Source: Spisula solida (Eukaryota; Mollusca; Bivalvia; Venerida; Mactridae). Taken from it: a DNA stretch of 64,000 nt. A program made the position numbers and the translations under genes. The DNA lies in the NCBI GenBank assembly GCA_947247005.1, contig OX365946.1:6952453-7016452 (forward strand). Reading direction: 5' to 3'. Position 1 is the first letter of the stretch, and each line of letters starts with the position of its first letter. Positions 11,167 to 21,759 of this stretch are shown here, one piece after another. The notes under the pieces were generated by a model. That model worked only from the letters and a program-made list of their open reading frames with translations. It was not told the origin of the DNA and ran no database searches.

Positions 11167-11788
11167 TACTTAGAATGTGTTCTTTACATGATCCCATTTC
11201 TTCTTTGAAGAGTCATCATCTGCGTCTGTCAGAGCTTCAAATCTGTTCCTCAAACTGATGGAGAACTCTTGCTTGTCTTGAGGAGTCTTCAACTTGGTGA
11301 CATCGAAGCGTGGACTCTTGGACCCTTGCTTTCTGACACTTGCGATCCTGACCTGAAGCTTTGCGATGAGGAGTTCATTGGTAAGCTCTGACGTCGCTGA
11401 GGGTTCTCCTCCATCTTCTCGAGATCGCAACATGGTCAATCTGGTTGTTCACTGCCTTGTCTGGTGATGTCCATGTGATTTTGTGGATGTCTTTGTGAGC
11501 AAATATAGTGCCACCTATGACACGGTCATTCAGTCCACAAAAGTTAGTGAACAACTCTCCATTCTCGTTGATATCTCCAACTCCTTCCTTCCCCATAATG
11601 AGCTCCTTTCCGATGTTACTGCGTCCTACCTTAGCGTTCATGTCTCCCATCACTAAAGTGATGTCACGCTTTGGGACTTTGTCTAGGACGCTCTGGAGTT
11701 GGGCGTAGAACTCTTCCTTGATGTTATCATCTGCCTGGTTTGTCGGGGCGTAGCACTGAACAATGGTGACTTGCTGGAACTTCGACTA
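11167..11788 (-). pseudogene. non-LTR retrotransposon (LINE) endonuclease fragment
   Basis: Reading leftwards from about 11788, one minus frame gives VTIVQCYAPTNQADD..., then VMGDMNAKVG, VIGGTIFAHKDIHKITW and QIDHV. This is the order of motifs in the APE-type endonuclease domain of animal LINE ORF2 proteins (RTE or CR1-like; the vertebrate CFDP2-like annotation is the same domain). The frame is lost at 11375. The continuation (LLIAKLQVRIA...) is in another frame to about 11170, so there is at least one frameshift plus a stop. No reverse transcriptase follows. It is a dead fragment of a domain that nicks target DNA for retrotransposition. Start and end are approximate. Confidence 0.85.
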
Positions 11789-11929
11789 GATGCACCTGAT
11801 TGGGAATTATTTTCCTCTGAAATTGGGAAAATGGAACATTTTTCAGATAGGGAAACTACCTTTTAGGGGTACCTAACAAAGAAGGGGAAAAATCGCTGAC
11901 TTATTTCGTATAGAACGCAATTGCCGTGG

Positions 11930-12720
11930 CAAACTGTGTTAAGTATCGCATAAAACAATGTATAGACGTATGCGTTGTAATCCATATGACTTGAACGGCT
12001 GTGTCTAGATAGGTACCACACAGTGTGAGAAATGGCAACACACATGGTTGGTTGGTACTGCATATGGTCTGGTATGGTGGCACTCGTAGGTGATGCGTAC
12101 ACCTTAAGGCATGTGATGGCTGTAGTTAGTGGGGGTCCAAAAAGCCCTTATGGTTAAACTTTGTCAAATTAACACACCATAAATCCTGGTATGGCTATAC
12201 ACAGGGGTGATCAGAACCTCTGAGGGTCTGGTATGACTGTAGTAGGTATTGATGAGTACTTTGGACATTGTATGGCTGTAATTGGTGGTTGTGAGAACCC
12301 GAAGAGTCTGGTATGGCTGTAGTTGATGATTGAGAGTACCCAATAGATGGCTGTAATGTATTGTGGTAAGTACGTTATTAGTATATGGCTTGGGATGTCA
12401 GGTATGCTGCATGCAGTGGTAAGTACAAAGCACTGAACATAGGACTTGGGACAACTGTACTCCATGGTGGTGAGTACTGCATCCGGCCTAGTACGGCTGT
12501 ACTCAGTGACTGTGAATATCCTTTAGGGCCTAGAATGCTGTATATCGTGGTGATAGGATGGCTTTACTTGAGTTTAGTGATGATGCGTACCCCGTAAGGT
12601 CTGGTATGCATGTAATTGGTTTTTGTGAGAACCTCATATGGCCTGGGATGACTGTACATTGTTGTGATGAGTACCTTGTATGGCATGGAATATACTCCGT
12701 GAGTGTGAGTACAGTTAAGT
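11930..12720. repeat. degenerate tandem array, about 50-bp period
   Basis: The phrase GGTCTGGTATGGCTGTAGTTGG...TGATGAGTACC recurs with many substitutions roughly every 45-65 bases. The period and copy number cannot be fixed by eye. No protein is supported; overlapping open frames on both strands are a by-product of the repeat. Confidence 0.65.
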
Positions 12721-14246
12721 GCAGAGTATGGATTAGTTTTTGTTCCGTCTTACCCCTGATCATGTTCTGATTTGCCCCATCAACGGGAAAATTTGAAAAC
12801 AATGGATCAAGCTGGTGTTTTCTGTGATACTTATTTGGTATTTTACAAGACAAGTTTCGTTACAAAATCAAGCAAAATTAATTCCTTATTTTGTAAATAA
12901 CCTTCCTATCTATTACACACATACCCGAATTCTGAGATTAAGGGGTTTAGTAAGGGAATTTAACATAGCAATGACAAAGTTTAAAAGCAATATATACCTG
13001 GTGCAAACTTTATCTTACAATGTGTTTCTGTAGTTTTTGTAGCTGTTGAAAACAGGTACGGGATAACATATTTTATATATTTAACTCATTTTGCGAGCGT
13101 AGCGAGCACGTAAATTCACATTTTATACTTTTTAACCAAGAATAAAAGGCAAATTACCTATTACAAGACTATTTTGGGCAGACAATTATGAATATGGTCT
13201 GAATTATGGGGGGGGGGGGCTAACGATATGTTGGCCCCCCTGTCCTAACATTGGGGGGCCTGGCCCCCTTCTCCTACGCCCATGATGTTAGTTAATTTTT
13301 GTTACCATGGCAACATTATCAAGTGGACTATCGGTATATTTTTAGTGGGGTTCCAGAATTGCTTAGCAACCGAGAACGTGCAGTATATGTAAGTGAAGTG
13401 CATTATTGTTTTGTCTTGTATTGATTATTCTACTTAATGATTGTCAATATAGTCAAGTAAGGGCTAAATTACATGTTTTAAGCTGTTGAGAAAATTTAGC
13501 TGATAATTTTGTATCTTTTGCATTTTTGAGCTTTAATTTGGCACATGAGTGCAGGAACAAAGATCTAAATTGGAATGTTTAGATCTTTGGTTTTAGTAAC
13601 GTTTGTTTATATAAACATGAACTCTCCTGTTTCGTGAACTTTAGCTTTTATAACAATAGCTGAACAAATTGTACAATTAACATTTGATTCTTTGATACAC
13701 ACAAACTGGTCGGTAATGTTCGTGTCAAGCTGCACAGGAAACGCTAGTTAGGTGCTGAAATGTACAGCTGTGACGATAATATAAACTTTGACTTCCTCCA
13801 CCTATTTTCGCCAACGCATTGTTTTCATTTCTGTTGATTTATTCATTTTTATTTCCAACCAACAGTTAGCCACATGAGAAATTCTAACACAATCTGCGGA
13901 TTATTTCATACACGCATAGAGGAATCCAAGCTGGGTATTATTAGCGCAACAAAATATACCTGGTAAATTGGCTGGTATATTTTTTGTACTATTTACGACC
14001 CGCAAACAGCAAATTAGTCATATTTGTTTGTGCGCTCAAAAATGACAAAACCACTCAATAAAATACATAATAAGCATTTATTGAATATACTGTTATAGTT
14101 GTTTCTTAATTAAACTCCATAAATAGGTTTCGTTCCTTCACAAATCATCGAACATCAGCATATTCGATTTAAAAGTAGTTCAGAGAAAATACACTACGCC
14201 GAACTTCTAATTGGCCACCCTATACAATCTGATACCATGTGATATA
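12721..14246. other. gene-free stretch with a poly-G repeat end
   Basis: AT-rich. Around 13203-13275 there is a run of G followed by short GGGGGGCC/GGCCCCC segments, which looks like a dispersed-repeat end. Nothing else recognised. Confidence 0.4.
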
Positions 14247-15002
14247 TTCAATCAATACATATGAAGTTGGGTTATATTTTTATTCCACACGTTAATTTAT
14301 CGATTTACAGAAATAAAACACGTGTTTATTTGCAAAATCATCCACGCGGAAAGGTTAATGCGAAATTGCATTTGTGCACGTGATGCTCGTGAACGACATG
14401 AAATATGTTTGTATTTGTTTGGAATGTATCCTCTGTGGATTGCCTTTTATGAAACACATTAAACGTTGAGTGATTAAATAATGTGTAAGTCATCAAAGCC
14501 CTCCGAATGATGAGTACCACCACCCAGTGAAGTGCGCTACACGTGCCTTTTAAAAAATGCAAACACTTTATTTACGATTAATTTAGCGCAAAATACGGTG
14601 AAAAACATAATTATGTTCCTATCAATATAAGTAGACATATTCGGGTTTTCGATTATTTGTATTATTCTGCAAACACTTTTTCTAAATTATATTTAAAAAA
14701 CACGTGGCCAAACAGATATTTGTTGAAGTGCATGCATACAACTGACGCATTGAGCGCGTTGCCATTGCTAATTATCGCGAGGTTTTATGTTTTTCATAAA
14801 GGGCAATCCACAGAGGATACGTTCGAACAAAAATATGGTCATATTTCGTACCTTGCACGAGCACCACGTGCAACACAGCTATTTCGCACCAACCGTTCCG
14901 CGTGGATGATTTTGTACTTGGAACTCGTGTTTTATTTCTGTAAATCGATAGAATAATGTCTGGAATTAAAACATAATGCAACTTCATATGTATTGACTGA
15001 CT
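14247..15002. mobile_element. foldback element with about 230-bp inverted arms
   Basis: The left arm (about 14247-14480) contains CAATACATATGAAGTTG, TCGATTTACAGAAATAAAAC, CATCCACGCGGAA and GTATCCTCTGTGGATTGCC. The right arm (about 14775-15002) contains their inverted counterparts in mirrored order: GGCAATCCACAGAGGATAC, TTCCGCGTGGATG, TTTTATTTCTGTAAATCGA and CAACTTCATATGTATTG. No transposase gene lies in the loop. Confidence 0.75.
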
Positions 15003-15020
15003 CAACGTAAACTTAGTAGT

Positions 15021-15429
15021 AACAAGAGATGTTTGTAAAACACGTATGCCCCCATGGCAGCCCAATAGTCAAAAATAGTGAAGGTCACAGGGACCTTGAC
15101 CTTTGACCTCAAAACCAACCTCCATGTAAAGTTTGAAGATCCTAGGTCCAAGCGTTCTTGAGTTATTAAATGGAAACCATTTAAATAGTCAGAAATAGTA
15201 AAGGTCACAGTGAGCTTGACCTTTGACCTACTGACCTCAAAATCAATAGGGGTCATCTACTGTTGCTGATCAACCTCCATGTAAAGTCTGAAGATCCTAG
15301 GTCAAAGCGTTCTTGAGTTATTGAACGGAAACCATTGTATACGACCGACAGACAGACAGACCGACAGACATGTGCAAAGCAATATACCCCCTCATCAAAG
15401 ATGGGGGGGGGGGGGGGGGGGCATAAAAA
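15021..15429 (+). mobile_element. element XII (tandem-core element), head to tail
   Basis: The head AACAAGAGATGTTTGTAAAA with ACGTATGCCCCCATGG is followed by core units of about 140 bases (AAGGTCACAG..., CTTGACCTTTGACCT, CAACCTCCATGTAAAGT, GAAGATCCTAGGTC, GCGTTCTTGAGTTATT). A CAGACAGACAGACCGACAGA simple-repeat tail comes next, and then a 3' end in which CCCCCTCATC and GATGGGGGGG can pair before GCATAAAAAC. Head TATGCCCCC and tail GGGGGGCATA are complementary. Confidence 0.75.
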
Positions 15430-15585
15430 CTACAACGAGTTGCGAATAAGCCTAGTTGCACCAGTATCCAGTTACAGCGAAGACGCGTCTACTTTTAGAA
15501 ACTCCAATATAGTATCGACACTAAGTAGCATAATTTTTATTTTTCATTTCATGCAATAGATACCTAATACTGATGTGTTCTTTCC

Positions 15586-15960
15586 GTCAGAAAATTACGA
15601 AGGTCGTTTTCATTATCGAGGGATGTAATTTATTGTGTACTAGTTAATATGGGTGAAAATGGGTGAAAATGGAATGCGCACAGTTAAATAGTAAGGGAAA
15701 TTATCGTGTTTAGATTCGAAATAAAAACTCTGTTCGGATGTGGAAAATTAAATTACTACGCACTCGTGATTGGAATTGTGTGCCTATTGAACATAATTGT
15801 TGAACATGAATGATGAAGTGTTTATTATTGCAATTCGATTGGAGGATGCTTAGAACATTCAAAATCAGAACGACGTTTACTGATGTGTAAATGCCTAGTC
15901 TCAGCCAATCAGAATACTGGGATTTGCCGATTTGGAATTATTACCTTCGGCCTAGAAGTT
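15586..15960 (+). repeat. dispersed repeat also present at the right window edge
   Basis: AAAATTACGAAGGTCGTTTTCATTA, GGTGAAAATGGAATGCGC and TTAAATTACTACGCACTCGTGAT recur inverted at 63830-64000. The TACGCACTCGTGATT piece also occurs inside the 5206-5366 hairpin. Confidence 0.55.
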
Positions 15961-16115
15961 ATGGAATGCCTTGATTGATTTGGCTATGGAGGAGCACGTG
16001 ATCACGTATCAATGTCTAATTGGCTAATGTATCAGTCTGGCTTAAGGTGCGTATAGATAGAACATTTTGGAGTACATATCTTGACCTGTAAGTCAAAATG
16101 TACTTTGTAGTTATA

Positions 16116-16828
16116 GCCCGTTAGCGACTAGGCTGGACCCCCATAAACATTAAATATCTTAAAAATTACAATGCCAATTAGAATAAAAATGGGTATCTCT
16201 TCATAAATCAACCTTACCAACTGTCAAAAATTAAAACAGAATTTTTGGTCAACAGAAAAGTGTACTTTGCATTAACTTCCAATGTAAAATTTTAAGTCTA
16301 AAACAGGGTAAATACGTATGGGTGATTGAAGTGACTGGAACAGCAAAGGTCAGCACATTGGTCCAATATAACTGTACATTGAGTTACACACCAGTGACGA
16401 TTGCAAATATAAAATGAGGCCCATACATCAAAGTGTATGTGTTTTATGTTTAAGCTCACCTCAAGACTCAACATTTTGTTTATACAAATGATCATTACAA
16501 TCAGGAGGTGGGCCTCAACTATATACACATTAATGACCAGTCAAAGTTATTCATATATGTCCCGTTACAGTTATTAGCAATACAATAGCATTAGTCTAAC
16601 TACCTGATCGTAATGGCTTATTTTACTCCCTGTCCATTTGTTGATTAAAATACAAAATTAATACATTAGACACAATGGGGAAAAAATTAATGAGTCCGTA
16701 AATTCTGAAATTTAAACACAGAGTTGGTAAAGGTAATTCACTGTACCTTACCGAATTTCAATCAAATTGCATAATTACTTTAAGAGATATTTAAGGTTTA
16801 TGGGGGTCCAGCCTAGTCGCTAACGGAC
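16116..16828. mobile_element. 713-bp terminal-inverted-repeat element, TATA flanks
   Basis: Both ends read GYCCGTTAGCGACTAGGCTG inwards, and the inverted match extends about 55 bases through GACCCCCATAAAC and TTAAATATCT. TATA lies immediately outside each end (16112-16115 and 16829-16832), consistent with a TA or TATA target duplication. No transposase is encoded; the 76-codon minus frame inside has no motif. Confidence 0.8.
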
Positions 16829-17128
16829 TATACGTGTTACAAACACTTCTCACATACAGTGAGAGATTTACATTACATACTTGCATACATTCCATGTCAA
16901 ATAGATCTACAGTCTACTTTTTACAAGTATTATACCCGCAAAGTGTAAATAGACACATCATTGCAGACCGACATTTTATTTCAACAAATAACGTATTTAC
17001 AAACTTTTCCCTTCAACAAGATAACAAATGAACAAGCAAAATAACCTCCGCTAAGATAATTACAAATAAGGTTAAAACAAGATTACCAGTCTGCGTGTGC
17101 AGACGATCATCTGATATTTGTAACTGTG

Positions 17129-18274
17129 AACAAGAGTGCCAAAATGTCACAAAATACGCCCGTCTTGGGGCATGGTGAGTCTCAGGGCATGGTTAATGAA
17201 AAAAACAAACAATCCAACATTTTTTTAATCAAAGGACCATAACCCAAGAAGGCCTAGGCTGATTTGGCCTACAATTAAACTTGTCTTAGATATTATACCC
17301 ATAAACATTGTCACCAAGCAGGGGCGTAGCTAGAGGGTTTTGAAAGTGTACGCAAGAATGCTAGGGTGTCTGGGGGCATGCTCCCCCTTAAAAGTTTTGT
17401 GCGCTAGAACGTCTCTGGTGCGTTCTGGCGTGTTTTTTTGCATCATCTTTAACATTATTTTTACTGATAAAACCAGGATTTTTTTTGTATAGAGGTTTTT
17501 AAAAGTGTTTGTAAGAAATTCTTAATATACTAAAGGCTTACCCCCTTAGGGCTTAGGCATCAGTTTTTATTGCATTATTCGATCTATTATTTTTTCAATT
17601 TTTCAGAAGCATGTGTACGCAGCTGCGTATTCTGCGTACAGGTAGCTACGCGCCTGCCAAGTTTGAAGATACTCAGACGAAAACTCTTTGCACTAGAGAA
17701 CAGACAAGATCAATCTCACATTTATTTTGGTAATTATAGGACCATAACCAAATAAGGCCTAGGCCGATTTGGCCTATAATCAAACTTGGCCTAGAAATTA
17801 TGCCCATAAGCATTGTCACAAAGTTTGAAGATGATCGGATAAAAACTGTTTGCGTTAGAGTACAGACAAGGTTAATTTCATACTTATTTGGTAATTAAAG
17901 GCCCATAACCCAAAAAGGCCTAGGCCGATTTGGCCTATAATCGAACTTGGCCTAGATAGTATGCCCATAAGCATTGTCACAAAGTTTGAAGATGGTCGAA
18001 TGAAAACTATTTGCGTTAGAGTACAGACAAGGCCAATTTCATACTTATTTGGTAATTAAAGGCCCATAACCCAATAAGGCCTAGGCCGATTTGGCCTATT
18101 ATCGAACTTGGCCTAGATATTATACCCATACGCATTGTCACAAAGTTTAAAGATGATCGGATGAAAACTGTTTGCGTTAGAGTACAGACAAATTACTGGA
18201 CGCCGCCGCCCGCCCGCCCGCCCGCCCGCCAAGGGTGTTCACATAACCGTCACGTTTTCAACGGGAGTATAAAA
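17129..18274 (+). mobile_element. element VI (tandem-core element), complete, with a nested MITE
   Basis: The head AACAAGAGTGCCAAAATGTC with AATACGCCCGTC leads into about five core units of roughly 165 bases (CCATAACCCAATAAGGCCTA, GGCCGATTTGGCCTATAATC, CATTGTCACAAAGTTTGAAG, GCGTTAGAGTACAGACA). The tail is a CCCG tetranucleotide run (about 18202-18230), then CGTCACGTTTTCAACGGG and AGTATAAAAA. The first unit is interrupted by the 17319-17656 element. Element I begins immediately after. Confidence 0.8.
17319..17656. mobile_element. CAGGGGCGTAGCTA-type MITE, 5-bp target duplication
   Basis: The ends CAGGGGCGTAGCTA and TAGCTACGCGCCTG are inverted repeats, flanked by CCAAG at 17314-17318 and 17657-17661. 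Removing the 338 bases and one CCAAG restores the element VI core phrase GTCACCAAGTTTGAAG, so the insertion is exact. The terminus is hAT-like, but a 5-bp duplication is not the usual 8, so the superfamily is left open. Confidence 0.85.
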
Positions 18275-18289
18275 AGGTCCATAACCCCT

Positions 18290-19347
18290 ACAACAAGAGG
18301 GCCGATCAGGTCGCTCACCTGATCTAGTAGTTCATGCACCCCTAATGGTAGCCTCTATTGCATGTACAAGGTTTTTATATTGTCTTATGCTTTATATTTT
18401 ACATCACATTTAGACCCAATGACATATTGAAGTGATTTGACATTGTGACCTAGTTTTTGACCCCGGATGACCCAATATTGAACTTGACCTAGATTTCTTT
18501 TAGATGATCATTGTGACCATAAAGATTAGACCAAAATTGTGACCTCTAGTGACTACACAAGATTTTTCTATGATTTTAACCTTGTGACCTAGTTTTTGAC
18601 CCCATATGACCCAATATCGACCTTGACCTTGATTTTGTTGAGATGATCATTGTGAACAAGTTTCATAATATCAGACCAAAATTGTGAACTCTAGTGACAA
18701 CACAAGGTTTTGCTATGATTTGACCGTGTGACCTAGTTTTTGACCCCGGATGACCCAATAGCAAACTTGACCTAGATTTTGTTGAGATAATCATTGTGAC
18801 CAAGTTTCATAAAGATTAGGCCAAAATTGTGACCTCTACTGACTACACAATGTTTTTCTATGATTTGACCTTGTGATCTAGTTTTTGACCCCGGATGACC
18901 CAATATTGAACTTGACCTGGATTTTGTTGAGAAGATCATTGTGACCAAGTTTCATAGAGATTAGGCCAAAATTGTGACCTCTAGCGACTACACTAGGTGT
19001 TTCTATTATCTGACCTTGTGACCTAGTTTTTGACCCCGGATGATCCGATATCGGACTTGACCTAAATTTTGTATATATGATCATTGTGACCAAGTTTCAT
19101 AAAAATTAAGTTAAAATTGTGACCTCTATTGGTGACACAAGGTTTTTCTATGATTTGACCTTGTGACCTAGTTTTTGACCCCGGATGACCCGATATCGAA
19201 CTTGACCAACACAATGATCATTGTGACCAAGTTTCATAATGATTAAGCTAAAACTGTGACCTCTAGTGTCTACACAAGTAATTGTAGACGGACGACGGAC
19301 GAAGAGTGATCACAAAAGCTCACTGTCACTTTGTGACAAGTGAGCTA
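18290..19347 (+). mobile_element. element I (pearl/Helentron-like), complete
   Basis: The head ACAAGAGGGCCGATCAGGTC with GCTCACCTG is followed by the CCTCTATTGCATGTACAAGG segment and about six core units of roughly 148 bases. Each contains TTGACCTTGTGACCTAGTTT, TTGACCCCGGATGACCCAAT, TTGTGACCAAGTTTCATAAA and CTCTAGTGACTACACAAGG. The tail is a GACGGACGACGGACG run, AGTGATCACAAAAGCTCACT and a hairpin in which TGTCAC pairs with GTGACA and AGCTCAC with GTGAGCT, ending CTAAAA. The terminal CTCAC of the head pairs with GTGAG of the tail. Confidence 0.85.
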
Positions 19348-20720
19348 AAAAGTAGGGCAGGGTTAGACATTGATAGTGAACAAGTAAAGTGTTGCAAATT
19401 TCAATGCGACAGATATAATAGTTGTTGGTTAAGTTACTCTTAACATAAAACTTAACCAAGATATATCTTATGTCCGCAATATGCCATAATTCTTCTTATT
19501 GTAGGACAGATTATAATTCTTGTTTAACGGCAAATTATTGGTAGTGAACAAGTACTGCAAGTTACCTTTGATAGTAAAGGAGAAGAGTTGACCTAAACTA
19601 AAAATTTAACCAATATATTTCCTAAGTCCAAAAAGCGGCAATAAGTCTTACAAATGCAGAATTATGTGTCCAGCTTTACAGAGTCAAGTAATGATGCTGA
19701 ACAAGTGTTTAATGCTTTGATAGTTTGATAGAAAAATTGACCTAAAAAACAACATTTTAAAAAATCTTAATCAATGATACAGTTACCTGTGTACGGCACA
19801 TGTCCCCGATATTTTCCCGAAAACTCTTCTAGTTACCAAAATGCATATAATTGACAGAAGGCATTAAACAATGTCTTAAAAGAATCGTGTTTCAGTTCCC
19901 ACACACTACAATCATGAGTGTTTTAACAAGTATTTAATGTCTCAGTAAGACATTCAATGAATACAATGGATAGTGAGTAGTATAGTCCGGGGTATTTGAC
20001 CTAATCATCGACCTTCTACTACCATAATTTAACAGCTGACATCTTGTATATACACTGCTCAACACTTGTAACCGATCACTTTTCAAACTCTTATATTTTT
20101 GTTCATGGCAATAGAGAAATATAGGTATTTATCTCAATCGGCATTATATGCTCTTAAGCAATAAATGTTCATGTTTTATATAGCCTCGGCAACAATGCAG
20201 AGTTATTGCCCGTTGTTATATTATAACAGTTTTTGTATGTGAATTTCAACGTTTGTCCGTGGCAATGCAAAATAATATTAAAATAACGACTCAATGTTGA
20301 TCGCCAAAACAGAAAAACATGAAACACTGCTAAAATAATTACACGTTATAAATCTGTGCAGCTTTGAAATTTAGGAAATGAAAGCAATTTGAAATTACCT
20401 CCCTTTCAATTGAAAAAAGAACAAAATATAAATTTCTCATAATAGTGAAAACGCGTGTTGACAGATTAGTCAAATTGCATACACTTCTCAATTCGCATCT
20501 ACCAAACTTAATCATACCAAAATGTTAGTGCGTTTGTCTTTGATAGGCAACCCTATGGTGAATTATATTGTCTATCAAAGTCCAGCTAAGTCTTAAAAGT
20601 CGATGATTTTAATTTGTTCATATTTCACGACTAAACAACCTTTCACAGTAAAGATATGCAATATGCTTTTATTGTTGCCTTAACGTCCACATAAATTATT
20701 GTTTATCATGTTGCATTTTA
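19348..20720. other. gene-free stretch, mostly unrecognised
   Basis: AT-rich with no reading frame above about 60 codons. The first 500 bases (TTGGTTAAGTTACTCTTAAC, GATAGTGAACAAGT) recur inverted near 61975-62100, so part of it is a dispersed repeat. Confidence 0.45.
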
Positions 20721-21324
20721 AACAAGAGCCAAAATGTCACAAAATACGCCCGTCTCGGGCATGGTCAATGAAAAAAACAAACAATCCAAACAAATTTAAT
20801 TAAAGGCCCATAACCCAGTAAGGCCTAGGCCGATTTGGCCTATAATTGAACTTGGCCTAGATATTATGCCCATAAGCATCGGATGAAAACTCTAAGCGTT
20901 AGAGTACAAATATACCAGATTTATATAGCGCAAACAGACAAACTGGGGTTTTCTATGATTTGACCTATAATTTAAACAAACTCTTTTGGAAAGATATTGT
21001 CACCATATAACTGTACGTATACATGCATTAAAGACAAAACATTACCTAAACGCTTATAAAAATCCCAGTGGGGTTGAACCCATGACCCTCAGGAATATGT
21101 CAATTGACATTGTGACTGCTTTTTTGGTAATTAAAGGCCCATGACCCAATAAGGCCTAGGCCGATTTGGCCTTTAATCGAATTTGGCCTAGATATTATGC
21201 CCATAAGCATTGTCACAAAGCTTGAAGACTCTGAGCGTTAGAGTACAGACAAACTGCTGGACGCCGCCGCCCGCCCGCCAAGGGTGTTCCCATAATACGT
21301 CCCGTTTTTCAAACGGGCGTATAA
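20721..21324 (+). mobile_element. element VI, second copy, chimeric with tRNA-like DNA
   Basis: It has the same head (AACAAGAGCCAAAATGTCAC) and tail (CCGCCCGCC run, then CCCGTTTTTCAAACGGG, a perfect 7-bp hairpin, GCGTATAAA) as 17129-18274. Between two core units lies a foreign stretch (about 20905-21130) with CATGCATTAAAGACAAAACA, a CCCAGTGGGGTTGAACCCAT T-arm-like motif and TGTCAATTGACATTGTGAC. Related foreign sequence sits inside element I at 30890-31530. Confidence 0.75.
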
Positions 21325-21433
21325 ATGGGTTACCCACATTGTAATTAATCCAATTATAATGTTTTCTGGTTTTGAGAGTGGTCGTCAATTATATGGAATA
21401 ATTCTGTTTAGAAATAATTGAATCATCACAAGC

Positions 21434-21439
21434 TTTATT
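21434..21439 (-). promoter_or_regulatory. possible polyadenylation signal for ZNF-B
   Basis: AATAAA on the minus strand about 320 bases past the ZNF-B stop. A plain hexamer match, with no transcript evidence. Confidence 0.25.
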
Positions 21440-21759
21440 TCTATGCTATTTACACTTAGCGTATACATTTACAACCATCAGAATATAAATTAGATACTAA
21501 GTGAACGGAATTTTGTTAATATATGAAGTGATCGGTTATAAGTGTTGAGTGGTGTATTTATAGCCCCGGCTGTTTGTTTTAATAAGCGGTGAGTATCACA
21601 AGACTTTGTGGTAAGTAATACAAACGACCAATAGTGACGATGTGCTTGCGACAGTTCAGTTCATATATTCAATGCAAGAACCTTGTAATATATACATGCA
21701 TATGGGTCAGGATATCATATGTACATACATGTATATGTTTTCTCATGTGAATTTGCAGA

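Noticed and set aside
18190..18232. CpG-island-like GC-rich patch
   Set aside because: It is the CCCG tetranucleotide tail of element VI, only about 40 bases long.
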